NCBI GenBank assembly: GCA_046329575.1 | Contig: JAXLUJ010000002.1 | Span: 310,001 to 374,000 of the forward strand | Direction of reading: 5' to 3' | Source: UBA1941 sp046329575 | Lineage (GTDB): Bacteria > Bacteroidota > Bacteroidia > Chitinophagales > LD1 | Length of the DNA: 64,000 nucleotides | Part shown: positions 53,447 to 62,424 of the stretch, in pieces | Position numbering within the stretch: the first letter of the stretch is position 1 | Layout of the letters: each line of letters starts with the position of its first letter | Program-made: the position numbers and the translations under genes | The notes under the pieces: generated by a model | Told to the model about the DNA's origin: nothing | Seen by the model: the letters and a program-made list of their open reading frames with translations, nothing else | The model's database searches: none

Positions 53447-54432
53447 CAGAGTTCTAATTTTAAGTGAACAGCAAATGTTTTCTTGCCGTTCTCGATTTTC
53501 AATTCGTGCTTTCCGGGGTAAAGTAACTCCAAACGATGGCGGGTATTTTCAATCCCTAAACCGCTTTTTTCTTCGTCCTTCAACGTAACCCGCACCTTGT
53601 TATTCTCCACGCGCATGGTAACATACTGGCTGCTGATTTGAATGCTAATTTTAATACGGGAATCTTCCTCGGCATTCACTCCATGTTTGAATGCATTTTC
53701 AACGAAAGGAATCAACATGATTGGCGCTATTTTCTTGCCCGCTGCATCACCATCTACAAAAAATGAAATGTTGACCGTATGGCTGAATCGGTATTGTTGC
53801 AATTCTACGTAACTTCTGATGTAACTGATCTCTTTGTAAAGTAAAACTCGATCCTGGGTAGATTCGCTAATCACGTAGCGCATCATCCACGAAAGTTTTA
53901 CCAACGCAGTTGCCGTATCATCTGATTTTTCTATTGCAAGCGAATAAATGCTATTTAAAGTATTGAAAAGAAAATGAGGATTAACCTGACCGCGCAAATA
54001 GGAAAGTTCGGCATGCAGCTTTTGCTGTTGGGTGTGGCGCCATTCTGAGTTGATGCGCCAGAACATGGATGCGAAAAGCGCTGTGAGGAACACAAAAAGC
54101 TGGTTTACATCTGCAATATGAATTCCCGGTATAGCAGTGAGATCGCCTCTGATTGGAAGAAGAGCCTGCGGTAGCATCAATACCACTATGGCTGTGAAAG
54201 TGGCCACCGCCGCATATTGTAGCTTCTTGTTCTGAAAATAAAATGCAGGAATCAGCACGAAATAGTTGAGGTAGAAAAATGCCAGAATAATGACGAAAGC
54301 CGTGAGATCACGCCACACCAACATCCTTGAAAAAAGGGTAACCTGATTAAACCTGCCTGGCGCTACAAAAAACGGTATAGCCAGAAAGAGGACGCAGCCA
54401 GTAACATGAATGATCCATTTCGGAATTTTCAT
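53446..54432 (-). CDS. sensor histidine kinase (LytS/YehU type)
   Basis: 328 residues from ATG 54432. Four membrane segments (about 7-24, 41-62, 70-92, 110-125), no recognisable sensing domain, then the His_kinase domain with phospho-acceptor His153 in GQVNPHFLFNTLNS and an ATPase with the N box PFVENAFKHGVNA and GLGIENTRHRLELLYPG. The longest frame begins at 54468, but ATG 54432 has a TATTTTTC box exactly four bases upstream. Divergent from fabG; the response regulator follows. Confidence 0.88.
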   Translation of the reverse strand: MKIPKWIIHVTGCVLFLAIPFFVAPGRFNQVTLFSRMLVWRDLTAFVIILAFFYLNYFVLIPAFYFQNKKLQYAAVATFTAIVVLMLPQALLPIRGDLTAIPGIHIADVNQLFVFLTALFASMFWRINSEWRHTQQQKLHAELSYLRGQVNPHFLFNTLNSIYSLAIEKSDDTATALVKLSWMMRYVISESTQDRVLLYKEISYIRSYVELQQYRFSHTVNISFFVDGDAAGKKIAPIMLIPFVENAFKHGVNAEEDSRIKISIQISSQYVTMRVENNKVRVTLKDEEKSGLGIENTRHRLELLYPGKHELKIENGKKTFAVHLKLEL

Positions 54433-54444
54433 AACTGAAAAATA
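54433..54444 (-). promoter_or_regulatory. candidate leaderless promoter box of the histidine kinase gene
   Basis: On the minus strand TATTTTTC (54444-54437), AGTT, then ATG 54432. Same spacing as the others. Confidence 0.4.
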
Positions 54445-54543
54445 GAAACATTGTGGCCAATCACCCACAAAATCGGTAGGGTTAACCTTTTCATCGGTGT
54501 TGAAGAAGCGCGGCTTTTATCTTTCTTTGCACAAATTCGAATT

Positions 54544-55287
54544 ATGCTTTTAAAAGGAAAAACGGCATTGATCACAGGAGGTTCCCGCGGCATCGGCGAA
54601 GCGATGGTGCGGCTGTTTGCCGAAAACGGAGCACATGTGGCTTTTACTTACCTGAGCAGCGCCGCCAGGGCCGAGTCTTTGGCCGCCGAATTGACTACTG
54701 CTGAAGTTACCGTTAAGGCCTATGGTTCAAACGCTGCCTCCTACAGCGCGGCTGAATCGCTGGCGAATACGGTGCTGAACGATTTTGGCAAAGTAGATAT
54801 CCTTATCAATAATGCCGGTATTACCCGCGATAATCTCTTGCTCCGGCTTTCAGAAGAGCAGTTCGATGAAGTGATTAAAGCCAACCTCAATTCTGTTTTC
54901 AATCTTACCAAACATATTTCAAAGCATATGTTGCGCCAACGCAGTGGCAGCATCATCAACGTAACCTCTATTGTTGGCATGCGAGGCCAGGCCGGTCAAA
55001 GCAATTATGCTGCGTCAAAGGCCGGTATCATTGGTTTTACCAAGTCGATTGCCGAAGAATTTGGATCGAGAAATATTCGTTGTAATGCCATTTCTCCCGG
55101 ATTCATTGAAACAGATATGACGCATGTGTTAAATGAAGAAACCCGAAAAAATTTTCTCAGCCAGATTCCGTTACAACGCATGGGCGCTGCCCGTGAAGTG
55201 GCCAATGCCGCTTTGTTTCTGGCTTCTGATCTTTCCCAATATATTACCGGTCAGGTATTAAGCGTTTGCGGTGGTATGAGCCGCTGA
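54544..55287 (+). CDS. fabG: 3-oxoacyl-ACP reductase
   Basis: 247 residues. Reduces 3-oxoacyl-ACP with NADPH in fatty-acid elongation. SDR fold: TGGSRGIG (residues 11-18), NNAG (89-92), catalytic Ser142, Tyr155 and Lys159 (SNYAASKAG), then AISPGFIETDMT. I take ATG 54544, which gives the standard MLLKGKTALITGG start, not the 31-codon longer frame. A CAAATTCG box stands four bases upstream. A VWA membrane protein gene follows with a gap of about 23 bases. Confidence 0.9.
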   Translation: MLLKGKTALITGGSRGIGEAMVRLFAENGAHVAFTYLSSAARAESLAAELTTAEVTVKAYGSNAASYSAAESLANTVLNDFGKVDILINNAGITRDNLLLRLSEEQFDEVIKANLNSVFNLTKHISKHMLRQRSGSIINVTSIVGMRGQAGQSNYAASKAGIIGFTKSIAEEFGSRNIRCNAISPGFIETDMTHVLNEETRKNFLSQIPLQRMGAAREVANAALFLASDLSQYITGQVLSVCGGMSR

Positions 55288-55298
55288 TCGCTAAAATC

Positions 55299-55313
55299 AA
55301 AGGAGTAACTGTG
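55299..55313 (+). promoter_or_regulatory. Shine-Dalgarno-like site fixing the GTG start of the VWA gene
   Basis: AAAGGAG precedes GTG 55311 with five bases between. Strong Shine-Dalgarno sequences are unusual in Bacteroidota, so this supports the GTG start over an in-frame ATG at 55266 that lies inside fabG. Confidence 0.5.
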
Positions 55314-57419
55314 CATTCTACATTTTCTTTTACATATCCATGGTACTGGTTTCCGGTTTGCGTACTGTTGGGGTTGCTCTATGCAGCGGCGCTTTATCGC
55401 AGCAAAAAATCGGGCCCTGATAATGACCTGCCGCCGGGTATTAACTACTTGCTGGCCACTTGCAGGGCCATTGTTGTAACAGTTTTAGCAGCATTGCTAT
55501 TAGAACCCTTGCTTTCATGGCGCTATACCGAAACCAATAAGCCTGTGGTAGCATTGTTACAAGACAATAGCGAGTCGATTCGTTATCATCTTTCTTCGGC
55601 CGATTCAGCCGAGTATTTTAAAAAATGGAATGTATTAGCAGAAAAGTTGGCAGAAAAATATGAAGTAGTTCGTTTTGCAATTGGCAGTTCGGCCAAAATG
55701 CAGAATGAATTTCCGCTGAGCGATAAATCGACCAACATTTCTGATGCCATTGAAGAAATCAACGATCGCTATTACAATCAAAATCTGGGCGCCATAGTTT
55801 TGGCTTCCGACGGAATTTTTAATCAGGGTGTGAATCCGGTTTATCCGGCCGCTCAGGCGCCCTATGCCATCTACACCATTGCTTTGGGCGACACTACCAT
55901 TCCCAACGACATTCGCATCAGCAATGTGCTGCATAACAAGATAGCCTACCTTAACGATCAGTTCTCGGTTCGGGTGGAATTAGAAGCCACCCATCTTGCA
56001 GGCAAATCGGCTGTGGTTTCAATCGCATCAATCGTAGATGGAAAGGCAGTTGTGGAAAGCACAAAACCTGTAAACATCAACAGCAACGCCTACTTTCAGG
56101 TTACTGATTTTATTCTGCCTGCAAAAAAAGTGGGTATTTCGAGATACAGAATTGAAGTGTCGCAAGTTCCCGGCGAATCTACTTTTCGAAACAATGCAAG
56201 AGATATTTTTGTAGAAGTGTTAGATGGCCGTCAAAAGATAGCGCTTATTGCCAATAGCCCACATCCCGATATTACGGCTTTGAAACAAACCATCACTTCC
56301 AACAAAAATTATCAGTTAGATGTTTTTTATGCAGCCGAGTTCAACGCCAAATTGAATGATTACAATTTGGTAATCATGCACCAACTGCCTTCTGGTTCCA
56401 ATAAAATCCCTGCAATTGTTCAGCAATGCAACGATCTGAAAAAGCCCATGTTGTGGATCATCGGATCTCAAACTGATTTTAACGCCTTGCTACAAATGCA
56501 GCAAACCGTTTCGGGCAGCGTAAGCCCCGGAAGGTTCAATGATGTTACGGCCAAATTCAACTCTGGCTTTAGCGCATTTACGCTTTCCGATCCTACCCAA
56601 AATGCCTTGATGCATTGGCCGCCGCTCCAGAATTTTTTTGGCGATTATCAATCTAATCCTGCCGCTCAGGTGTTGTTCCGGCAAAAGATCAATAATGTAG
56701 AAACCGACTATCCCCTGATTGCGGTAAATGATAATGGAGGGAAACGTGAGGGCGTAATTTGTGGCGAAGGATTATGGCGTTGGCGTTTGTACAGTTTTGA
56801 GCAGAACAAAAACCATGAGGCCTTCAACGAATTGTTCAACAAATTGATTCAGTTTCTTGCGGTGAAAGGCGATAAACGTCCGTTTAGAATAAACCTTCCG
56901 AAGAATATTTTTTCCGATAATGAGAATATCACTTTCGATGCGCAATTGTACAATTCGAATTTTGAAATGGTGAATACTCCAGACGTAGATTTGAAACTGT
57001 TCAGCGAGGAGGGCAAAGAATACCCTTTTAAAATGAACAAAACCGAAAATTATTACACCCTCAATGCCGGATTTTTACCCGTGGGGAACTACAGTTATAG
57101 CGCCACTACTAAACTGGGCAATAACACTTATAAAGCCGACGGCAAATTCAGCATTGCACCGTTGCAACTGGAAGAACTGCGCACCGTGGCAGATCATCAA
57201 TTGTTGTTCCAGCTTGCTGATCAGCACCATGGCGTAATGTATAACCCTGCCAATTTCGAAAAGTTGGCTGATGAATTGCTTTCTAAAAACAAACTAAAAC
57301 CGATTCTTTTCGATTCGTTTCAAACTAACGCTGCCATTAACCTGAAGTGGATTTTCTTTTTGTTACTCTCGTTGCTTTCAATGGAATGGTTAGTGCGTAA
57401 ATATTTGGGCGGATACTAA
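55311..57419 (+). CDS. VWA-domain membrane protein of unknown function
   Basis: 702 residues. Two N-terminal membrane segments (WYWFPVCVLLGLLYAAALY and INYLLATCRAIVVTVLAALLL), then a von Willebrand A-like domain whose MIDAS motif DNSES (Asp85, Ser87, Ser89) is intact, with GAIVLASDGIFNQGVNP later. Long beta-rich periplasmic region, and one C-terminal membrane helix (LKWIFFLLLSLLSMEWLV). Such Bacteroidota proteins resemble BatA/BatB-like and amidotransferase-fold VWA proteins; function unknown. Next to fabG and an rRNA methyltransferase gene, whose start overlaps the stop (TAATG). Confidence 0.75.
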   Translation: MHSTFSFTYPWYWFPVCVLLGLLYAAALYRSKKSGPDNDLPPGINYLLATCRAIVVTVLAALLLEPLLSWRYTETNKPVVALLQDNSESIRYHLSSADSAEYFKKWNVLAEKLAEKYEVVRFAIGSSAKMQNEFPLSDKSTNISDAIEEINDRYYNQNLGAIVLASDGIFNQGVNPVYPAAQAPYAIYTIALGDTTIPNDIRISNVLHNKIAYLNDQFSVRVELEATHLAGKSAVVSIASIVDGKAVVESTKPVNINSNAYFQVTDFILPAKKVGISRYRIEVSQVPGESTFRNNARDIFVEVLDGRQKIALIANSPHPDITALKQTITSNKNYQLDVFYAAEFNAKLNDYNLVIMHQLPSGSNKIPAIVQQCNDLKKPMLWIIGSQTDFNALLQMQQTVSGSVSPGRFNDVTAKFNSGFSAFTLSDPTQNALMHWPPLQNFFGDYQSNPAAQVLFRQKINNVETDYPLIAVNDNGGKREGVICGEGLWRWRLYSFEQNKNHEAFNELFNKLIQFLAVKGDKRPFRINLPKNIFSDNENITFDAQLYNSNFEMVNTPDVDLKLFSEEGKEYPFKMNKTENYYTLNAGFLPVGNYSYSATTKLGNNTYKADGKFSIAPLQLEELRTVADHQLLFQLADQHHGVMYNPANFEKLADELLSKNKLKPILFDSFQTNAAINLKWIFFLLLSLLSMEWLVRKYLGGY

Positions 57420-58744
57420 TGCTTCCTGTCGATTTTATAAACGGCATGCGCAAGGCTTTTCCTGAAGATGTGGAAGCCTTACTCGCAGCTTTGGAATATG
57501 TACCTGCGGTTAGTATTCGTTACAATCCACGCTTTTCGGGCACTGGAATATTTGAAACAGAATCAGAAGTGCCGTGGTGTAGCAACGCTATATTCTTGAA
57601 GGAACGCCCTTCCTTCACTCTTGATCCGGCATTTCATGCCGGCGCGTACTACGTACAAGAAAGCTCTTCCATGTTTCTGGAACAATTGTGGAAGCAACAT
57701 GTTCCTGCAAATAAACCGTTACAGGTTTTAGACCTGTGTGCAGCACCGGGAGGGAAAAGTACACATCTGTTATCGTTGATGGGTAACCACTCTATATTAG
57801 TTGCCAATGAGCCGGTAGCAAACCGCAATACCGTACTGCGTCAGAATCTTGCCAAATGGGGCATGGTTAATCACATTGTTACCCAAAACGAACCTGAAGA
57901 CTTTTTAAAGGCCGGCAGCGTGTTCGATGTGGTATTAATTGATGCGCCTTGCAGTGGTGAAGGCATGTTCAGAAAAGATAAGAACGCCAGAAAGGAATGG
58001 AGTTTGCGAAACGTTGAAGTATGCGAAGTACGTCAATCAAAAATTCTGGAAAACGCAAGAAGGCTACTTAAGCCGGGTGGTTTGCTGATTTACAGCACCT
58101 GCACCTTCGAAGATGTGGAGAATGATTTGCAGGTAGAACGCCTTCAATCGGAATTTGATTGTTTACGATTATCAAACGAAAGTGTTTTTCCGGAAATTTT
58201 ACGAACAAGGTGGGGTTACGCCTTTCTACCACATCGTGTGAAAGGCGAAGGATTTTATATTTCCTGTTGGAAGAAAAGACAAGGTGTGGAAAGCCCATTA
58301 CTAACTTCCAGAACGCCGGTGAAAATGGCTTCCTTCGAAAAATTAACGCCAATGGTTTCGGCGCCGGAAATGGTAGCCCTGGAAGTACATGATAGCTGGC
58401 GAGTGTTTCCAAAGGAACATCTGGGATTGCTTCATCATCTTCGTGAGCATTTGTTCATCAAAAAAGCCGGAGCTGCAGCGGGCGCTTTTAAAGGACTTGA
58501 TTTTATACCCGACCATGAGTTGGCGTTAACCGATTTGGTTTCCTCAGCAGTTCCCCGAATAGAAGTATCAGAAACAACAGCACTTCAGTTTTTAAAAGGA
58601 AATGCCATTTCTGTTTCTGCTGAAAATAAAGGTTGGTCGATTATCACTTTTCGGAATTTGCAATTGGGCTGGGTGAAAGTATTGCCCAATCGCGTCAATA
58701 ATTATTATCCTAAGAATTGGCGCATCCTGATGGATGTTGCTTGA
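57419..58744 (+). CDS. rRNA cytosine-C5 methyltransferase (RsmF/NOL1-NOP2-sun type)
   Basis: 441 residues. Motif I LDLCAAPGGKSTHLLSLM, motif IV DAPCSGEGMFRKD, motif VI YSTCTFEDVEND with the catalytic cysteine, and a C-terminal accessory domain (FYISCWKKR ... WVKVLPNRVNNYYPKNWRI) like the PUA-type tail of RsmF. The target is probably 16S rRNA, but sequence alone does not fix the site. Starts at the last base of the VWA gene. Confidence 0.85.
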   Translation: MLPVDFINGMRKAFPEDVEALLAALEYVPAVSIRYNPRFSGTGIFETESEVPWCSNAIFLKERPSFTLDPAFHAGAYYVQESSSMFLEQLWKQHVPANKPLQVLDLCAAPGGKSTHLLSLMGNHSILVANEPVANRNTVLRQNLAKWGMVNHIVTQNEPEDFLKAGSVFDVVLIDAPCSGEGMFRKDKNARKEWSLRNVEVCEVRQSKILENARRLLKPGGLLIYSTCTFEDVENDLQVERLQSEFDCLRLSNESVFPEILRTRWGYAFLPHRVKGEGFYISCWKKRQGVESPLLTSRTPVKMASFEKLTPMVSAPEMVALEVHDSWRVFPKEHLGLLHHLREHLFIKKAGAAAGAFKGLDFIPDHELALTDLVSSAVPRIEVSETTALQFLKGNAISVSAENKGWSIITFRNLQLGWVKVLPNRVNNYYPKNWRILMDVA

Positions 58745-58821
58745 ACCAGATTTTTCCAATTTCTTACTAAATCGGCACAAGCGATGCTTTCCAGCACATA
58801 TTTGTGCATAAATAAAACATC

Positions 58822-59562
58822 ATGAAAAAAATGCTGATCGCAGTTACGGCCTGCGCAATTGCCGTTGTATCGCTGAATTCCTGCAAGAAATCAGATACCA
58901 CTACCAACACTCCATCAAACAACCCGCCTTCTGTAACGCCACCGGCTGATGCCAACGCAGCTTTCGCCGCGGTTCGCGTAAAAAGCACTCAAACGGTTGC
59001 CGGTATTACGGTGCCGATTGATGTAAACACGGCTGTAGCCTGGTTCGGGTCGGCTTCTACGCCGGTTGACGGAGGTAACGTTTCCTGCGAGGGAGTGGCG
59101 CTTTCGAAAATTAACGGTATGTACACCTTCCAGCCAACTGCTACAAACACCAGTATTGATCTTTCCAGTCCAATTTCCTGGGTGGTGTCCGGAAATGCGG
59201 CTAACAGCGTTCCATCCTTTTCAAAAGATGATAATCATTCTTTCCCATACGTTGATGACATTACCAATCCCGGAGATATCAATATCCACTCCAGCTTTAC
59301 CTTATCGGCTACAAGCACGGTGACCTATTGCGATTCCGTAATTTTTGTTGTAGCAGGTCCTTCCGGCAATGTAAAAAAGATCAAGCCTGCCGGAACCAGT
59401 TCCTGCACCTTCACTCAGGCTGAAATGGAAACCGTTGGAACCGGATCGGGAATCGTTCAAATTGCCCCTTATCGCGTTTCTCTTGATAACACCATCGCCG
59501 CCGGTAAAAATTACTACTTCGTTCTGGAAACCTGCGCCAATCGCTTCGTAACCTTTAAGTAA
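58822..59562 (+). CDS. lipoprotein of unknown function
   Basis: 246 residues. Lipobox SLNSC at residues 17-21, then a Thr/Asn/Pro-rich linker (KKSDTTTNTPSNNPPSVTPP) and a beta-sandwich-like domain with aromatic and glycine residues and one internal cysteine pair (CDSVIFVVAG... SCTFTQAEM). No family recognised. It stands alone: own upstream gap, strong terminator downstream. Confidence 0.65.
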   Translation: MKKMLIAVTACAIAVVSLNSCKKSDTTTNTPSNNPPSVTPPADANAAFAAVRVKSTQTVAGITVPIDVNTAVAWFGSASTPVDGGNVSCEGVALSKINGMYTFQPTATNTSIDLSSPISWVVSGNAANSVPSFSKDDNHSFPYVDDITNPGDINIHSSFTLSATSTVTYCDSVIFVVAGPSGNVKKIKPAGTSSCTFTQAEMETVGTGSGIVQIAPYRVSLDNTIAAGKNYYFVLETCANRFVTFK

Positions 59563-59578
59563 AACTACCACTAATAGC

Positions 59579-59608
59579 AAAAGCCGCCCTTAGGCGGCTT
59601 TTTTTTTG
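59579..59608 (+). terminator. intrinsic terminator after the lipoprotein gene
   Basis: Perfect 8-base stem AAGCCGCC (59581-59588) and GGCGGCTT (59593-59600) around the loop CTTA, followed by a T run to 59607. It begins 17 bases after the stop codon and isolates the saccharopine-dehydrogenase-like gene. Confidence 0.93.
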
Positions 59609-59634
59609 TGATAAGGGCAGAGAAGCGGAAATTT

Positions 59635-59646
59635 TATCTTCGCCGC
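59635..59646 (+). promoter_or_regulatory. candidate leaderless promoter box of the saccharopine-dehydrogenase-like gene
   Basis: TATCTTCG (59635-59642) then CCGC then ATG 59647. It is one base off TAnnTTTG and its spacing matches several others in the window. Confidence 0.45.
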
Positions 59647-60906
59647 ATGCAACAAATTCTCATTCTGGGCGCCGGCAAATCCAGTACGGCACTCATCGAC
59701 TATCTGGTGGAATTGGCTCCTGCACAAAATTGGGAAGTTGTGGTGGCCGACGTTTCGTCAGATATTGCTTTTCAAAAAACCAAAGGCCGGTCGCATACCC
59801 GGGCAATTGCTTTTTCATTGAACAACCACGAAGAACGCAGCGCACTGATCTCGGCTGCCGATGTTGTGGTATCAATGCTTCCGGCCGCGTTGCATCTTTC
59901 TATTGCGGCCGACTGCCTGAAGTGGAACAAAAATCTGGTCACCCCCAGTTATATCGCTCCAGCTATGATGGAGATGGATCAGGCCGTAAGGGAACAAGGG
60001 TTGATTTTCATGAACGAAATGGGACTTGATCCGGGAATCGATCACATGAGTGCGCTTGAAATATTAGATCAGCTTCGCCAAGAAGGGGCAACTGTCACTT
60101 CTTATCGTTCGCATTGTGGTGGCTTAGTGGCATCGGCCTGTGATGATAATAGCTGGCATTATAAATTTTCATGGAATCCCCGAAACGTAGTGTTGGCGGG
60201 CCAGGGCGCGGGTGGTATGCATTGGCTCGAGAATGGCCGCTCATGCGAAATTTCCTACGAACAGTTATTCGAAACCTTGCGCACTATCGATCTTGGTTCA
60301 AAAGGTGTGTATGAAAGCTACCCCAACCGCGATTCGTTAAAGTATATCGATGCTTATGGCCTGAACGGGGTGAAAACCATGTACCGGGGAACATTGCGCG
60401 TTCCGCCTTTCTGCCGCGGCTGGCAGCAATTGGTAAAGGCTGGTCTCACTGATGCTAATCGTCCCTATCAGTTCCGGAGTGAAGAAAATTTTGAGGAAAG
60501 TTTGCGTCCTATGCTTCGGGAAATCGGAATATTTGATCCGTCGAATTTTCATTCGAACCGATCTGCAGCCGACGATCTTCAGGCGTTGTTAGAAAGCCGA
60601 TGGGCCATGAAACCTAACGACCGCGATCTGGTGGTTATGGTACATGAGGTAGAATACACTAAAAACGGTCAGCAATATCAACTGCAATCTTCCTTGGTAA
60701 TCGAAGGTCGCGACAATGTACACACCGCTATGGCACTTACAGTGGGGCTTCCGGTAGCCATAGTAGTGAAAATGATTCTTACGAAACAATTAACGGCTAC
60801 CGGAGTTTTGATGCCGAATTTTAAAGAAGTTTATCAACCGGTTATGAAAGAATTGGCTGCATTGGGAATTTGTTTTGAGGAAAAAATAAATGTTTATGCA
60901 GCCTGA
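59647..60906 (+). CDS. saccharopine-dehydrogenase-like oxidoreductase
   Basis: 419 residues from ATG 59647. N-terminal Rossmann domain with LILGAGKSSTALIDYLVEL, then DVVVSMLPAALHLSIA and NEMGLDPGIDHMSALEI, a large central domain with SYRSHCGGLVASAC, and a C-terminal return to the cofactor domain. This matches the saccharopine reductase group (lysine catabolism/aminoadipate route); the substrate is not proven. The longer frame adds 13 residues from before the promoter box. The rlmB start overlaps the stop by 17 bases. Confidence 0.8.
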   Translation: MQQILILGAGKSSTALIDYLVELAPAQNWEVVVADVSSDIAFQKTKGRSHTRAIAFSLNNHEERSALISAADVVVSMLPAALHLSIAADCLKWNKNLVTPSYIAPAMMEMDQAVREQGLIFMNEMGLDPGIDHMSALEILDQLRQEGATVTSYRSHCGGLVASACDDNSWHYKFSWNPRNVVLAGQGAGGMHWLENGRSCEISYEQLFETLRTIDLGSKGVYESYPNRDSLKYIDAYGLNGVKTMYRGTLRVPPFCRGWQQLVKAGLTDANRPYQFRSEENFEESLRPMLREIGIFDPSNFHSNRSAADDLQALLESRWAMKPNDRDLVVMVHEVEYTKNGQQYQLQSSLVIEGRDNVHTAMALTVGLPVAIVVKMILTKQLTATGVLMPNFKEVYQPVMKELAALGICFEEKINVYAA

Positions 60907-61660
60907 AAAACCGCAAGTGATTTATGGCAGAAAACCAATTCTGGATGCGCTGCTTGCCGGCCAGCGATTTGAAAAGTTGTTGATGCAAAAAGGTGCAGAA
61001 GGCGAGGAGTTGCAGCGAATCAAATCGGCCGCGGCTCAACAGCAACTTTCCGTACAATTTGTTCCAAAAGAAAAACTCGACTACATCACACGGCCTCATT
61101 CCCGTGGTAAAGAAGTGAATCATCAAGGCGTTTTCGGATTAGTGGCGTTAATCGATTATTGTTCGGTAGATGATCTTTTAAATTTGGCACAAAGTAAAGG
61201 AGAAGATCTTTTACTGGTGGCCCTGGATGGGGTAACGGATGTAAGGAATTTCGGGGCTATAGCACGTTCAGCCGAGTGCCTGGGTGCCCATGGTATGTTG
61301 CTGGCCGAAGACTTTAGTGCGCCGGTGAATGCTGAAGCGTTGAAAGCCTCTGCAGGAGCTTTAACGCGATTGGCTGTATGCCGTGAAAAAAGTCTTTCCT
61401 CTTCTATAAAATATTTGAAGGCGAATGGCATTCAGATTGTTGCTGCTGATATGCATGGCTCGGTTGCTGCCGAACAATACGAATGGAAACAACCGGTAGT
61501 GATTGTAATGGGCGCTGAAGGTTCAGGAGTTTCGCCTACTATTCGCAAATGGTGCGATGCTGCAGTACACATTCCCATGAAAGGAACCACCGAAAGTTTG
61601 AATGTAGGTGTTAGCGCGGCCATTATTTTGTATGAAGCATTACGTCAGCGTTCTAAATAA
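60890..61660 (+). CDS. rlmB: 23S rRNA (guanosine-2'-O)-methyltransferase RlmB (TrmH/SpoU family)
   Basis: 256 residues. N-terminal substrate-binding domain (VIYGRKPILDALLAGQRFEKLLM), then the SpoU trefoil-knot core: VRNFGAIARSAECLGAHG (motif 1), VVIVMGAEGSGVSP (motif 2), IPMKGTTESLNVGVSAAIILYEAL (motif 3, shown here in part: IPMKGTTESLNVGVSAA). The family methylates the ribose of G2251 in 23S rRNA. Starts at 60890 and 60896 are both possible. Overlaps the 3' end of the preceding gene. Confidence 0.9.
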   Translation: MFMQPEKPQVIYGRKPILDALLAGQRFEKLLMQKGAEGEELQRIKSAAAQQQLSVQFVPKEKLDYITRPHSRGKEVNHQGVFGLVALIDYCSVDDLLNLAQSKGEDLLLVALDGVTDVRNFGAIARSAECLGAHGMLLAEDFSAPVNAEALKASAGALTRLAVCREKSLSSSIKYLKANGIQIVAADMHGSVAAEQYEWKQPVVIVMGAEGSGVSPTIRKWCDAAVHIPMKGTTESLNVGVSAAIILYEALRQRSK

Positions 61661-61662
61661 AT

Positions 61663-62424
61663 ATGACGAAACACACTTGGGTGAATATCGCCTTCCTTCT
61701 TGCCGTAGTAATGATGCTGATTTGCAGCGTAACCTGGTATTGGTGGGTGCTGATGTGCTTCTTCTACACCGCAGTTATTTTTCTTGGATCGTACTTCATA
61801 CAACTCAATTTTTTCATTCATTCGTTCAACAAGTCTGCACTTAATGAAAAGAAGATAGCCTTAACTTTTGATGATGGTCCGAACGAAGCTACGCCTCAGC
61901 TATTAGACTTTCTCAAACAAGAAAATATTCCTGCCACGTTTTTTCTGATTGGCAAAAATATTGCCGGCAAGGAAGCGCTTCTCCAAAGAATGCTGAACGA
62001 GAATCACCTGATTGGCAACCACAGTTATGAGCACGGATTCTGGTTTTCAATGCAAAGCCCTTCAAAAGTAGTAGCAGAAATGAACGCCTGCAACCGTCAA
62101 ATTCAGGCATTTACGGGCAAGCGCCCACTATTCTTTCGTCCGCCTTATGGTGTTACCAATCCCTGGGTGGCTTCTGGTATTTCTGAATGTAAAATGTACA
62201 GTATCGGCTGGAGTTTGCGCTCCTATGACACGGTGAGCAAATCACCGCAAGCGCTAGCCCGAAGCGTTATAAAAAAGCTTAAATCAGGCGATGTTTTACT
62301 GTTTCATGATGCCGCAACGCATACCATCCAAGCCCTTCCGGAAATTATCGCCTATCTTCGGCAACAACAAATTTCTGTGGTGCCGCTGAACGAGCTACTG
62401 CAACTGCAACCTTATGATTCGTAA
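61663..62424 (+). CDS. polysaccharide deacetylase (NodB-like), membrane-anchored
   Basis: 253 residues. Two N-terminal membrane segments (about 7-23 and 27-47), then the NodB fold: ALTFDDGPNEATPQLL with the catalytic/metal Asp70-Asp71, GNHSYEHGF with His120 and His124 as metal ligands, and FFRPPYGVTNPW. This is the CE4 family, which removes N-acetyl groups from sugars. The 3' end overlaps the LolA-like gene by 11 bases. Deacetylases of this type occur in flexirubin-type clusters of Bacteroidota, which fits the downstream genes. Confidence 0.83.
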   Translation: MTKHTWVNIAFLLAVVMMLICSVTWYWWVLMCFFYTAVIFLGSYFIQLNFFIHSFNKSALNEKKIALTFDDGPNEATPQLLDFLKQENIPATFFLIGKNIAGKEALLQRMLNENHLIGNHSYEHGFWFSMQSPSKVVAEMNACNRQIQAFTGKRPLFFRPPYGVTNPWVASGISECKMYSIGWSLRSYDTVSKSPQALARSVIKKLKSGDVLLFHDAATHTIQALPEIIAYLRQQQISVVPLNELLQLQPYDS

